From NCBI GenBank assembly GCA_015680685.1, contig MNCI01013673.1, forward strand, positions 380,067 through 444,066: a DNA stretch of 64,000 bases, in the 5' to 3' direction. The DNA is from Gnetum montanum. Its lineage: Eukaryota; Streptophyta; Gnetopsida; Gnetales; Gnetaceae. The position numbers were made by a program, and so were the translations under genes. Of the stretch, positions 1 through 12,539 are shown in pieces; positions within the stretch are counted from its first letter, which is position 1, and the number at the start of each line of letters is the position of its first letter. A model generated the notes under the pieces. It was not told where the DNA came from. It did not search any database and saw only the letters and a program-made list of their open reading frames with translations.

Positions 1-424
1 TAACCTAGTGGTGTATTTGGGGTCTACGCTTGGTAATCCCAGTGGCGTACCTAGGCCTATGCTTGGTAGTCCCAGTGGAAGTCATGCACAAAGTCCAAGA
101 TGTGTACGGTTGATCAAGGAATCGGTTGCTCGTCGCACTTAGGCTAGATTAGATTTTCTTTACCGTTTTCCTCTTAGCTTAGTTTAGTTAATATTGTTTT
201 CCACTGCCTTCAGGAGTAGCATTAGATTTACAAACACATCATACACCTCATCTAGACTAAACCATACGTGACATATGCAAAACTAGTCTAGATGGGAAGA
301 CAGTGAATTGTGACCTAAGGCTAACTATGTAGGTGCTACAACTAGTCCATCTGCGGAGTTCAACCGGATCACGCGTGGGACACTCGTTTTGTATGGTTGA
401 GTGTAGGGATACCTAAACTCATCA
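1..424 (+). repeat. Right-hand end of an Athila-family LTR
   Basis: This stretch aligns with 59190-59739, the distal part of the LTR at 58709-59739. Shared landmarks are the 'gtggtgtat' and 'cttggtaatcc' blocks, 'aggaatcggttgctcg', 'tgcggagttc' and the terminal 'ggttgagtgtaggg' followed by 'ctcatca'. It ends at 424 and is followed by gctag, not by a primer-binding site, so it is a 3' LTR or a solo LTR. The rest lies left of the window. Confidence 0.8.
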
Positions 425-429
425 GCTAG

Positions 430-1097
430 TGATGAGAATCAAATTGTCACATCAATTGGCCCCCATCTATGTGGTGTTTTCCTATTAATGGGGCCACATC
501 GATGTAGCATTTGCTACATCTACAAGGCCTCATCAACGTAACCCAATAACAAAAACTACAAATATGAGCTCACAATTGTGTTTATGGGGAGTCAAGTCAT
601 AGTAGTAGCAGAGCTCTTATAGTTTTTCCATTTAAAAGTTAGAATATTTCTTTGAGTGCCCACAATAGGACTTAGAAAGTGTACAAGTCTTTATTTGGGT
701 GCTATTGTACCTGAACACACTAGTATGTACAACAATAAAGATGAGCCTTTTGATCAAATCTTGCAGCACTTGGATTAGATTAATAATTTATTTATGCATT
801 TATTTTTTTAGTATTTATGTAATTAATTAAGCTAAATTAGACTTTAAGTGATTAGTTAATTAATTAATCTAAATAGATTAAATACATAAGTATGATCACT
901 TCAAGCATAAACATGTATTTACTTAGTAATCCTAGTAGCATTATTGCTTGGTGCACCTAGTAGTGTAGCGCTTGGTAATTCTAGTAGTGGGTACATGGGT
1001 TTAGGATGTGTACAGAAAGTGGGACAAGATTCTTATGTTAGGACTAGTTAGAGATTAGTTCTGTAGTTAAACTAAATTAGTTATTAAATTACTTCAT
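430..1097 (+). repeat. 5' LTR of the outer Athila-like element, proximal part
   Basis: Aligns collinearly with 28926-29590 of the 3' LTR. Shared blocks include 'agtttttccattt', 'aataaagatgagcc', 'aattaattaagctaaatta' and 'gttaggactagttagagatta'. It begins TGATGAG directly after gctag. It breaks off at 1097 inside 'aaattacttcat', where the intact 3' LTR continues with 'ctctctacttt'. The missing part resumes at 18043. Confidence 0.88.
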
Positions 1098-2827
1098 TGA
1101 AACACCACCAAATTTGGACAACAACACTTGAACGGAAAATTTGTCTAAGTGTCAACACAAGGTAAATTTTTTTTAAGTGTTTGGCTCATGATCCCGTTGT
1201 TGGGGCTATTCTCCAAAGTGTTGTCATCGTAGCATGCAACACAACCAAATTTGCAAAATTTTCTAAGTGCCAAATAGCAATTGCAGAAAATTTTCTATGT
1301 GTCTTGCTATGCTCATGTCCCTCTTGCTACGCTCTCTAGTGTAGCAAGCATAGCAAGACTCTAGTGGCCAGTATGCACTAGTGTTATGTGAGAAGTTGCT
1401 AAGCTAGCTTGGCATAGAAGAATCATTTGGCAGATTTTCTAACTCTTGAAGCTACCCTTTCTGCTATGCTCTCAAGCATAGCTGGCGTAGCAAGAACAAG
1501 GACTATAATTTCTACTAGATTTTTCTAAGTGTTCATGCTACACTCTATCTCATCCTACTATACTCTCTAACGTAGCAAGCGTAGTAGCATTGGACTTCAT
1601 TTTTTGCAATAATTGCTCAACCATTATGCTACACTCTAGAGCATAGCTAGCATAACAATAAGAAACTACCTTCAAAGATTTTAGAGCTTAGCATAGGCCT
1701 TCATTCTAGCTCCAACACTCCTTCGACAAGTAGGATCAAAAATTTGCACTCTTTTTGTACCTCCCCTTCTATGTCCCAAAATTATACCTATGCTCAATCC
1801 CACTCAAGAGAGGAGAGAACGTAGTCCTAGAGAATAGCCTCCAAATTGCACTGTTTTTCACTATTTTTAGGTACATTCTAGTCTTGATACATGCAGTCTT
1901 AATAGTGTAGCAAGTATGGTCGTCTCTCGAGGTCCAATGGAGCATATCAAAGCATAGCATCAGTTGTCCCATTAGGAGCATAGGAAAGGTCAGTGTAGCC
2001 CCACCTTCTCCTTTACCATGTGGAACTCAATCCACACTTCATGCTAACCATAAGTCTATAAATACCCCCCACACTCCACACTCTAGGGGTTGACATTTCA
2101 TTCTAATGATGAACATTTGAAGCATTTGGCTAGTAAAACCCAAGTGGTAGTGAGCATGTTAAAGCATCACTTGGCATCTAAAGCATCTTAAGCATCTTGT
2201 ACCCCAAAGCATATCAACATCTTGGCAACACCTTTGTGTCCCACTTAGCACCACCATGCATCACAAGCCCATAGGACACCACAATAGCCAACCTAGTAGG
2301 CATAGACCTTGTAGTGAATGTCAGTCTTCACCATGAGACACCCTAGAGACTTTGGCTACACTACTATTGTGCTTGTCTGTACCACCATGTACCTTCACAA
2401 AGCTCGTTTGTAATTGCTATGCTCCTTTTTTAGGATGGTATCATCCTTTATTTCTTATAAACTCCTTTGCATTTTAAGCATTTTCTTTGACATTCAACAC
2501 TGCATTCACACACTTTTTGTTATTTTACACTTTTCTTACACACTTGCACCACTGTTCTCATTCTACAAGACCCTGCTACTCTCAAGCCTAGTTGGGCTTA
2601 GTACTATTGGGAACACCATTAGTGCTTACATTTTTGGCTAACCATGCCATCCCATGGTTACACCCGATACCTTAGTTATAGCTAATGAAGTCCTTATTCA
2701 ATTGATAAGACCATCTAGGGTGCTCCGCCTCTATTTTCCAGGAAGGCCCTTGCATGGAGGTGGGATTAAGGTTGTGTCTCCATTGATCCCTTGGTGATTC
2801 TAGCCATCGACATTCTCAATTGTCATA
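1098..2827 (+). repeat. 5' LTR of Tat-like element 1
   Basis: Pairs with 16296-18037 from 'tgaaacaccaccaaatt' to 'gattctagcca'. It contains many short inverted repeats built on 'gctatgctct...agcatagc' (for example 1329-1352, 1462-1492 and 1629-1660). A TATA-like box 'tctataaatac' lies at 2055-2065. The two LTRs differ at many positions, mostly transitions, which indicates an old insertion. Confidence 0.9.
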
Positions 2828-2833
2828 GTTTTC

Positions 2834-2850
2834 TAGCACTAGAAGGAGGG
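2834..2850 (+). promoter_or_regulatory. Primer-binding site, Tat-like element 1
   Basis: The sequence 'tagcactagaaggaggg' lies a few bases after the LTR. The same position in the second Tat-like element (minus strand, 55692-55676) reads 'tggtgatagaaggaggg'. Together they suggest an ancestral site beginning TGGCGCTAGAAGGAGGG, with TGG complementary to a tRNA CCA end. I could not assign the donor tRNA. Confidence 0.6.
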
Positions 2851-3252
2851 CCACCATTTCCTTCTACATTCAATGGTAGTCCCATGTTCTCTCTACACCT
2901 CTGTTACTAACTTTGAACTAACATAGATGTGACATCCCTATGGTTATCTATGATCTACTTGCTATAGATTGGTCCTAGTTGTTGGTTCCTCTAGAATGCC
3001 ATAGGATAGAAGCCAAAGTGTATCCCTCGCACTTGCATCCTAAACTCTATATGCTAGAAAGAGCGTAGCTTTCCCTCAGCATAGGAGTGTCGCAAGCTAG
3101 AGCATAGCAAGTGTAGCACTAGAAATAGACATTTTTTTAGTAGCATTCTCATACTTGGTTACTATTTTGGCATTCCTATGCTTAGAAATTTTCAGCACTC
3201 ATCATACTTAATCACTTCTTCTCTAGTATTGCACCTTTTGCATCTTCCCATA

Positions 3253-4090
3253 GTAACATGAATCCCAAAGAGAATTCAACCTCTGCCTCAGGTGTGATTG
3301 CTATTTGACCTATCAAACAAGAATTTACAATTAACATCCCTAGAGCTGGAGGGCCCATCTTCAATGGAAGGTAATTCCCTAGGCTCCATTACTAGCCTCT
3401 CGAGCACATGGTTCTTGATAAAGATAAATACAACTTCCTTTGTGTGAAGTTCTAGGCAAGAATTCCCTTAGATCATCAAGAGTTAGAGCCAAAGTTATGT
3501 TATGAGCTCATACATAGAAACTAGAGGGAGTACTTCCCTACCCCTATTGATTTAATCCCCCTCAGCAAAACCTTTGAGTGGATGCTTGACCAACTCATCC
3601 GACTGAGTGGGTCGAATGAGCATGATGTAGTAATCGACTATGAGGAACCCCTATAGAATGGGAAAGAGGAATTTGAGGCTCACTCAAAAAATAATAATTT
3701 ATTTTATGTCTCTTTCCTACCATCCACCTCTAATGTCTCTCCTTTGTAGTCTCAATTGTCTACCTTCTTTGAGGCAACAACATCTTCCCTATCACCACCT
3801 AGATTGACAACCATTATGGCAAGCCATCAAGTGCATACACATCATGGTGCAAGATCGTCTATTATCCCATACTTTGTGGTTTTGGCATAGTTAGTACAAT
3901 CCTCTATGCTAGCATCCATAATGCTAACTCAGCCCTATGTGCACATGATGCCAATGTCCTAGCCGCATGTGGGATAGACATCATATGTCCCACCTATCTT
4001 TGTAAAGCCCCCTATGACAACCCAAGCCACAATCACATGGTGGAACTTTTGGCACAATTGGCCATTTCATGGAATAGTAAGATTCATCTT
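3253..4090 (+). pseudogene. gag N-terminal region, Tat-like element 1 (decayed)
   Basis: From an ATG at 3253 the conceptual frame contains several stops but matches the gag N-terminus of the second Tat element (about 55240-54300, minus). Both have 'PTP' followed by a segment ending LLDQLI/MLDQLI, and further on a proline-, methionine- and histidine-rich stretch. The structural gag core (the block that packs the particle) and the zinc knuckle, both present in the second element, are absent here; the similarity stops near 4090. The product would have been the N-terminal, variable part of the capsid polyprotein. It cannot be translated today. Confidence 0.6.
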
Positions 4091-4104
4091 AAACATTATT
4101 TTAA

Positions 4105-4700
4105 GAATGGGAGAATGTAAATGTGTTATTTCATACTATTAGTATGGGATCTAGGGGAGACCATAATATTATTGATGGAAATAATGCATATATGAAAGAT
4201 AGTAAATAGAAGATTTCAAGAGATAATGTGCCTATGGTGAATCAATTGACAAGAAAGGAATTCTTCATTGTTAGAAATATGTTTAGGAATTGATCATTTG
4301 GATACTAGTAAAGAATAAGAGAAGAGAACTGGAAATGAAAATTCAAAAATTAGAATCAATAGATTGTATGAATAACAAAATGGGGAAATTATCAGTGGAT
4401 GTTTGCAAAATGATGGAGAAGATATTGTTAATTCCAACCATCAATAACGTTGATGTAGACCAAGGGTCAGAGGTAGAGTTCCACAATGATACATCACCCA
4501 TAGAGGACAATAGTTAGCCTTGTCTGGTAGACCCACCTAAAGAGCCAAAAAAGACTTATACCCTCCCTGAGGAGGCTTTATGGGTAGAATTGCCCTTTAG
4601 CATCAATGATGAAGATATAGGTGAATACCGCCTAGTGTTTCCTAGGCTCTCTGCACCTCCTAACCCACATCAAGTTAGGAAGTGACTACATGACTAAGGT
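4105..4700 (+). pseudogene. Unrecognised sense ORF replacing gag core and protease
   Basis: The open frame at 4290-4517 (75 aa, lysine- and glutamate-rich, probably helical) continues after one stop to about 4683. The second part contains 'DPPKEPKKTYTLPEEALW' and 'ELPFSINDEDIGEYRLVF'. I do not recognise the family. It occupies the place where the second Tat-like element has gag core, zinc knuckle and protease, and its composition is unlike the gag to its left. It could be a fragment of another element that arrived by recombination or insertion, but no target duplication was found. It ends where T-rich non-coding sequence begins at about 4740. Confidence 0.35.
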
Positions 4701-4929
4701 ACTCCCTTAGCACAACATGTGTTAGGTGCTTGCTTGCCCTCAATTTTTTACATGTTTTGTTAGCCCTATTAGCCTTTTTCTTGCACAATTACACTTCACA
4801 TGGTTGCTTCTTTTTTGCATTATTCACTTCATTATACATTTACCTCTTTTGCTTATGCGTTTTTATTTTGCCTTTTACATGGTAATTGAACATTAAAAAC
4901 ATAAAAAAAATTATAAAACTAGAATCGCA

Positions 4930-5110
4930 AAAAAGGAGGCACATGGCTTGAAAAGGCCTTAAACTAGCCCATGGCCTGCAAAGGACCTAAACTAGTTCAT
5001 GGCTTGACATGGCCTAAAACTGACACCTCATGGCCTTCCATGATCTAAAACTAGCAACCTTTCCCTTTTATTTGCAGCTTGAATGACCTTAAACTAGCAG
5101 CAGCCCTTCT
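4930..5110 (+). repeat. Array of TTAAACTAGC-type motifs (border 1, element 1)
   Basis: Five diverged copies of a 30-40 base unit, each with 'cctaaactag' or 'ccttaaactagc' preceded by 'catggcctgcaaagg'-like text. The second Tat element has the matching array at 48455-48650 in the same element-relative position, just before the 3' end of the antisense gene. T-rich spacer sequence at 4740-4930 holds no gene I can support. Confidence 0.65.
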
Positions 5111-5199
5111 ACCATGGCCTTAAAATGTCAAGGGGCCCACAAGCGATCTAATCACTTCAACTATTACATTATCCACATTAAATAATCAGTAAGATAACA

Positions 5200-8100
5200 T
5201 TAAGTTTCACACACACTTATCATCACACAAAACATAAGTTGTATTATATCTCTATCAGCAAGAGTACATAGCATGACCATGCAAAAAAATGGTCAAAGTG
5301 CAAAATTTTCCAATAGCAAGGCTACATTAGCTTCGCTCAATTGGTGGTGTTTGGCAGGGGTCGAGGTTCCTCCTCCTCCTTTGCTACTCTACTAGGGCCT
5401 ATGCTATCACTTGGTACCTACCTCAAAACAACAAATTAATCAACAAATGCAAAACTATAATACAAGATTAATGTGCAAAGCTAACACATAAAAAAGCATA
5501 AAAAGAAAAAGAGAAACTAACCCAAGAGGGTCCTGCATCATAATTTGGAGGCAATCTATCAAGGTCCTCCTCTAAGTGTTGGAGGATCTCAACCTCTAAT
5601 AACCACATCTAGTCCTCATGCCTGAAGTCAACATCTACAAGGACCTTGTCCTTGTCCACAATGGTCCATGCAGGAGGCTACATAGAAAAGGTGGCTCTAG
5701 AAGTCTCCCCTAAGGATAGGGTAATCTCTCACTCTAGGAAACCACTAATCATTGTATGTTGGGAAAATAGTGTGAAGGCCTAACTCCTACTAATCACCTC
5801 AATGAATATCTCAAGGCCACTACCTCTCAGAGATCATGCATGGGTTTCCATAGGTGCTTATTCGAGTTGCTACAAGTCTACAACATCTTCACACTAGAAA
5901 TCATGCACTTGCTCACCACCTCATACACATGATGAGGCACTTGCTCCACCTTGGGGAATACTCACGGATGGCATCCACATGAGTTGTCCAATTTGGATCC
6001 TAGCAAAGCTTAGAGCCTATTAGCATACAACAAACAAACTAATATTAGCAATAGGCTAAGCCATAGAATCAACATAATAGTTCAAGCAAAATAACATACA
6101 TACTGAGTTTAGGATCCACCAGCTGTATGCTTTCCACTATGTCCTCCATGATGCCTTTCATGAAGATGAATTTATCTATCATCTTTGCCCATGGCTTCAT
6201 GTGATGGGTAGGCATTGATGATGGATCACCAGTAGGAAGGTCTAACACTACAATACAAACACAATGCAAAACTTAGTAATAACTTAGCAGTTAAAGGCTT
6301 GAGATCAAAAGGAAAAAGCAGATGATCGCATAAAGTTCTTACCAAGAAAGTCCTTGGATGTTAGTGTGGATGGGTCTCCTAGCTACACACCATCAAAGAA
6401 GTTGGAAAAGTCACTATCAAGGTGAAATAGCCCCTCCACATCAAATTGGTAGGAGATATCTAGGGTCTCCGGTGGCTTCTCCCTGTGACCTACCTCCTCT
6501 TCAACTTGAGGAGGGGTTGTGTCTATTGCTCCTACTGTGGCTACTGCTACTTCTTTAGCAACCCTCTTTCATGACTCACATGACATAGTAGTATTATCAT
6601 AGCACAATAAACCAAAAATAAAAAATATATATATAAGCTAAATGCATTTATGATGTGCAGTAACCTACAACCACTGAATGAACTGTGGGTATATTGAGGT
6701 GGACTTTCTTGATGCCTACTTGTCCAAAGTGCAGAGGGAGTCTTCTTTGTTGGTCATAACCTCTTAATATTTTCCTTGGAGGGCCCCACCATCTCCATGA
6801 TATACCACTCCATCGTCTTTGCATCCCCAGCAACCATGGGTGGACAATCACCTATGTCATGGAAATATGATGACTATGACCTCCCTAGATATGTCTTTGT
6901 CGTAATGAAATATGACTCCTCAATCCCCTCTAGAGGGTACTATGCATGGGTGATGACAAAAAAATGCTTAATCCATGGCTTGGATAGCTACTCGCGACCT
7001 TGCACAATCTAGCGTCCACTATCCTTGATCACTAGGAACTCCCCAAGCCTTCACAAATAGGCTACGAAGAATGTGAAGTGAAAGTGAGATCTTGCATGGA
7101 CATTGTGTTGAAGCTTGATAATCTCTACCTATAACCCAACAATCGTAGGAGAGGCCTAGTTAAAACTTGTGCCCTCCTCTATAATCTCCCACATCACTCG
7201 TGCCTACTCCAGTTTAAGTAACTTTCCCTGGGAAAGCAGCTTAGGAAAGGCATGAGCATAGAAAAGAGGGTAAAGCTTTCAAACCTTAGACACATGCACA
7301 TTTCCAACCACGCTACCTTTACAAGAGCAAGTGGTTCCTAGACACTCCTCAATCTTCTCTCTCTAGTCTACCTCTTGTTTTGGCTTGTCAATGATTGATA
7401 GTCCTTTAGAGGGAAGACCAAAGAAGTTAGCAAAGAAGACATCACTAAGGTCCAAGACATGTGAGTAACAAAGCAGTGGGCATCACAACTGAAGAAGTCA
7501 ACAATGGTCACCATCTCAGCCATTGGTATGCTTCGGCTAAGGGCCAAGAAAAGGTTCATCAACCTGCCATGTGTAAGCTAACCAATCAAAGCCCCTAAGG
7601 CTTGATAGCACAACCACTCCTATGCTCCCTCCACATTGCCATACATCATAATGAACGTGGCCTCATTATGACTAGTGGAAACCACTGTTACCTCTCCTGA
7701 AGCGATAACTATAACATAGGTAAATGCAATGTTAGCATCATGTAATTAACACATGCATAAGAACAAGTCATAAGAGCCAAGCCAACATAATGAATACTCA
7801 CATGGAAAAAATGGCATGCATGACATAGGTGGTGGCATAATAAGTTCTCTGAAGATGGGCTTGCAGCTAGCCCATCCCTTGTCAAGCCAATTGTAAGTCC
7901 AACATTGCTCAAATGTCTTTGGGTATCAGGTGGGGTAGTTCTTTAAGTCCTCTTCCACCTATTCAATAACTACCTCCTGAAAGCTCGGATTAGAGGAAAA
8001 CACCTTTAGCATGGTATGAGTCAAAGTGAGAGCATCTATCTCATCATGAAGTCCTTCATCATCAACTTCAAATCTGGCATTGGACATTCATAGTCAATAG

Positions 8101-10400
8101 TTAGCAAATCTAACATGGCTAATGAGAGTGAGATATAATGAAAAGTAATAGCACTTACCCTCCAGCACAATATACAATCCTAGGTGGGTTCTTGAAGATT
8201 GTATGCACATGCATGACAATGAAAAGGATATTGCTCTTATTATAATAAGATAACTTTGACATGATCTAGATTTTTAGCTAAGGGACAAATGCTTCTAGGG
8301 CCTAGTCCTAGGTCACTTGCTCAATCACCACCAATCATTGGCTCATCGAACATGAATCATAATATGTCCTAGTTTTTCATAGCCAATAATGTCTTGGTGA
8401 TGGCACTTGTAGCCTCCACTACCAAGTGTGACCGCATGATCACACTAAAATGCTACAGTAAGTAAGCTAGGAATTTGCTTGCTCCTAGCTGAAACCACAC
8501 TACCTAATGGCCCAACTTCATGTTGGGTGTAGGTGTGTTAGGTATGGGCTGGCTGATCTAAGCTAGGATGTGGATGATCTCTACACATGTTTTAGTAGCA
8601 CCATGCAACTAAAAAATAGCAAAAAAATATAGCATTAGCACACAATAGATTGCATTTTGTCATAAAACATTACCTTACACTTAGCAAAATTAGCAAACTT
8701 AGCATAATTTAGAAATATATGCTAAGGGTCCCCCATGGGGCCTAGTGGGCATAGGATGTCGATACATACTTAATGTGCCTAGTGCTCATTGGGGTACAAC
8801 AGTAACATAGCATTAGCATTTTAACATTACATTCATACCATTTGCACATACGTGGTTTCCACATTCTAACGTTCATATGTACAAATTGAAAAATTAGTAT
8901 TTTGGCATAGCTTTCAAGCATTTAGCATTTTGTTTTGCATAAGGCATTTGTACCATTGGCATTTTTGCAGTTGGCATCTTACACATTTGGCATTTCAGTT
9001 TTATGCTTCTTCTTCAAATTTTCTCACATTTTTTTCCAACTTTGGGTGATGACAAAAAATTTATATGCTATGCTCCCTAGGAAGCATAGCCAAGAAATCA
9101 CCAAATTTTTCTAATTGTCTACTATGCTCCCTAGGGGGAATATGGCCCCAAAACAAGTCAAAAATTGACACACACAAAATTTTAACTACCGAGAGTGTAG
9201 CATCCTGTTGCATCTAAGACAATTGTTATCTTGTTGCATCTAAGAAAATTGTTGGCTATGCTTCCTAGGGAGTGTACCTACTAGCACTTGAGCCCCCATC
9301 ATCACATCTTCTTCACTATGCCACATAGTGCCACCACATGTCAATAACATGTATTGGAGTATTCACCATGGCCATGGCCTAGGTAATCTCCCTAGCCCCA
9401 TTCACCCCATCACTATGGCCACTACCCTCGTGGCCATGCCATTGTCCCTTCCCTTGACCCTATGGCTTTCTTCCCATGTGTCCCTATGATACCCAACCCT
9501 CCCTTTGTCCTCACCCTGCATTGCCCCCACATCACAAAATAAGAAAAGGTATAATCTTATCCTATAGCCATAGCCATGTTAGTCATAACCCTTGCCCTAA
9601 TCTACCAATTTTCCTCATCCATGTGCCAACATAAAAAAAAAATAAAAGAAAGAAGAGGAAGAGGTAAAGAAAACCTGGCCACACACACCTTGGCCATGTC
9701 CATTCTTTATCCCATTCTATGCTTTCCATGTGAAATTCACCCAAAGAGGGAAATCCCAATGCATTGCCAGGGAAAAACCCTTGTTTCTTTTTCCTCTCTC
9801 ACACCTCCACATGTTATGTCCCTTAAACATACAAAATCTCTCATGACCCACATATTTTCCATTGTTCCATTCGTCACATATAATCAATGAAGATAATCAC
9901 AAAACGATGTGTCAACAGAGATCCATAACCTAAGTGCACATCTTCCCCTCCTAGTTGTAGCTGCCAAGGTGGCTAGGGTGGTGGTGGTTCCTACCAAGGT
10001 AGGCTACATCATGACCCAAATCCCAACATAGGAAAGAAAAGCCAAAATGCAAAGAAAAATGGTACAAAAGGGGCAAGCATAGCGAGCATACCTGGTAGTC
10101 AGTAGTGCTCTCCTCTCCTCCACCTAAACCTATGCTAGGCATTCCAAGGCTCACCTTCCCTCTTCTACATTGGCAAGTCCAAGTGTTGATGCTCACTGCA
10201 GTGCATCATCTTGGTGCTACAATCTAGTCATTGCACTCCACTTACTACGCTCTGGCTATAACTTCAAACTATGCTACACTGTATAACTCCTTGTTTCCAC
10301 TTTGAAAAAATAATAGTTTACACTCAGTAAAGCATTCATATATACCCTCTTGGGGTAATCAAATGTGCTACCTATCATACTGGTGCTCCTACACTTGGAA
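5200..10400 (-). pseudogene. Antisense split gene, copy in Tat-like element 1
   Basis: Decayed counterpart of the antisense gene at 43836-48265, running opposite to the retrotransposon. A TATA-like 'gggtatatatg' lies near 10345 on the minus strand. Exon 1 ends near 10092 at a GT donor matching the exon 1 end of the other copy. Exon 2 is 8608-8159 (450 nt, the same length as its counterpart), with an AG acceptor before 8608 and a GTAAGT donor after 8159. Exon 3 starts near 8073. A segment at 7562-7390 (from 'MNLFLALSR') aligns with exon 5 of the other copy ('MDLFLVPNL'). Several stops interrupt the frames. Exons 6 onward could not be traced below about 7000. The function is unknown. Confidence 0.65.
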
Positions 10401-10559
10401 AAAGTTTCCAAGATTTTTATGAAGCATAGAAAGAGAAGGTGAGCATAATAAGGATGTGCATGGCAACTAGAATTAGAAGAAATTTTTATTTTTCTAGTTG
10501 CCTAGTGGACATCTAGACCAATGCCACAATCTAGACACTCTTTGCTTGGCTCAAAAAAA

Positions 10560-10670
10560 TGTACCTTGCACAAATCATGGTCTGCTAAGATCTTGAACTA
10601 GCAAATCATGATCCGTTAAGACGTTAAACTAGCAATCTAAGGCCTGCCAAGGTCCAAAACTAGCTCACAT
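10560..10670 (+). repeat. Array of TTAAACTAGC-type motifs (border 2, element 1)
   Basis: At least three units: 'cttgaactagcaaatcatg', 'cgttaaactagcaatctaag' and 'ccaaaactagctcac'. They sit between the promoter end of the antisense gene and the RT region, as does 43320-43500 in the second Tat element. The segment 10680-10900 is T-rich with no recognisable coding. Confidence 0.6.
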
Positions 10671-10907
10671 AATTACCTTTCTAGTTTCCACTCTTACATG
10701 TTTAGGCAATTATTCATTACATTTCTTTCCTTACATTATGCATTTTAACCTTATTAAAATATGTGCCACTTGATGTTCTTTTTTGTTGGTTTGCAAGATA
10801 TGTTGTAGGATTACAACATGAGAACATACGAGTCTCTCCATTCACCTCTAGTCCTCACTAGACCTCACGATGACCTCATTTGATGCATCGATGCCCAATG
10901 CCTAGAC

Positions 10908-12330
10908 CCTAAGCCCATGGCCTGTGATGACTACATAACATCCATAGAAGCATCACTTGGTTGGCTAGACCATCTAGTTAGGGTTCTTGATCTAGAGGCA
11001 GGTGACATCATTAAGGATCCCCTCGTTGAATTCCCTGTAGAGACACTCAGAGGTGAGGTGAAAACATTGAAAATTAGGTCCTTGCTAGAGCCTCAACATG
11101 CCCAAAGCACCACAAAGATACTCAATGACAACATCAAGGCATTTTCATGGTCCTACAAGAACATGCTAGGCCTAGATCCTCACATAGTGCAACATTATCC
11201 TTGATCCTTGCATAAAACCAGTTAAATAGAAATCCCATAAGGTTAGGCCTGAGGTGGTGTTGGCAGTCCATGATGAAATCACCAAGCTCTATTAGGCTAG
11301 TTTCATCTAGGTTGTTAATTATGTAGACTGGGTCTCCAACATTATGGTTGTACCTAAGAAAAACAAAAGTGTACACATTTGCACTCACTTTTGGGACCTA
11401 AACAAGGCAACCATCAAAGATGATTTTTCATTGTCTAGTATCGATCAATTGGTTGATACCATGGATGGTCATTCTCTATTGTCCTTTATGCATAGGTTCT
11501 CTGGTTACAACCAAATTCAGATCAACCCAAATCACTAGCTCAGTAGCATCTTCATGACCCCCTGGGGTACTTTTTATTATACAATGATGCCTTTCAAACT
11601 AAAGAATGCAGTAGCAAGCTACCAATGTGCAATGACATACATCTTTAGTGAATACTTTCTAGACTTGCTCAATGATTATGTTGATGACATAGCGATTAAG
11701 CCCAACATGGCAAACAATCATGCAAATGACTTACACTATGCACTCAAATGCTATCTTAGACATGACCTTAGGCTAAACCCTAAGAAGTGTGTATTTGACA
11801 TCAAGATGGATCGCATGCTAGGTTTCATGGTTTCAAAAATACGCATACACGTAGACCCCAATAAGGTTAAGGCCATCATCAACTTAGCACCACCAACTAA
11901 CCTTAAGGAGCTACATGGGTTACAAGAAAAATTGCAATTCATATGTTGATTTATCACATGGTTGACTAATAAGCTATAGCGAATGTAACATTTTCTCAAA
12001 AAGGGGATTTATTTTGAGTGGATTGCTCAATGCCAAGAGGCATTTGGAAACCTTAAATAGAATTTGGCTTAGCTTCCAATAGTTTATCCTCCATAAGAAA
12101 ATAAACCTTTTTACATCTACCTTGCAACTTTAGACATGTCCATCTCTTCTTTGCTTTGCCAAAATAAAGATGATGGCTTAGAGGTTCCTATATATTACCT
12201 AAGCCATGCATTAGTGGCCCATGAAGTAAAATACAATGATATGGAAAAGAATTACCTCACCTTAGTCTTTACACTTAAGAAGTGAAGGCATTATCTCTTC
12301 CATAGCCAAGTAAACATCATTTATAAAAGC
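10908..12330 (+). pseudogene. pol: Reverse transcriptase and first RNase H, Tat-like element 1
   Basis: Copies element RNA into DNA in the cytoplasmic particle. The frame opens with a linker (10917-11204) holding 'DLEAGDIIKDPLVE', which matches the linker before RT in the second element. RT follows: 'FWDLNKATIKDDF' (11390-11430), 'TPWGTFYYTMMPFKLKNA' (11557-11610), the YVDD catalytic motif at 11677-11688, and 'PPTNLKELHGLQ' near 11890. The RNase H connection and N-terminus run to about 12330. Stops occur at about 11203, 11538 and 11949, with frame changes between. The wording and the following second RNase H assign it to the Tat lineage. Confidence 0.8.
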
Positions 12331-12539
12331 AATGTACTCCAAGAAATCATCATAAACGTTTATGAAAGTAGTCGAATTACATGATGGAAATCAATAACCA
12401 CAGAGTTTGATTTCCACTACATAGTGCAAGCATCAATCAAAGGTCAAGAAATGGCCACATAACTCATGACTTTACCAATAAACAATCAAGAAACTATAGA
12501 TCTAGAATTCTTGAATGAGCATGTTAGTAGTATAAGTCA

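Noticed and set aside
9576-9890. 104-codon plus-strand frame
   Set aside because: It lies inside the intron region of the decayed antisense gene of element 1, on the opposite strand, has a biased composition and no counterpart in element 2.
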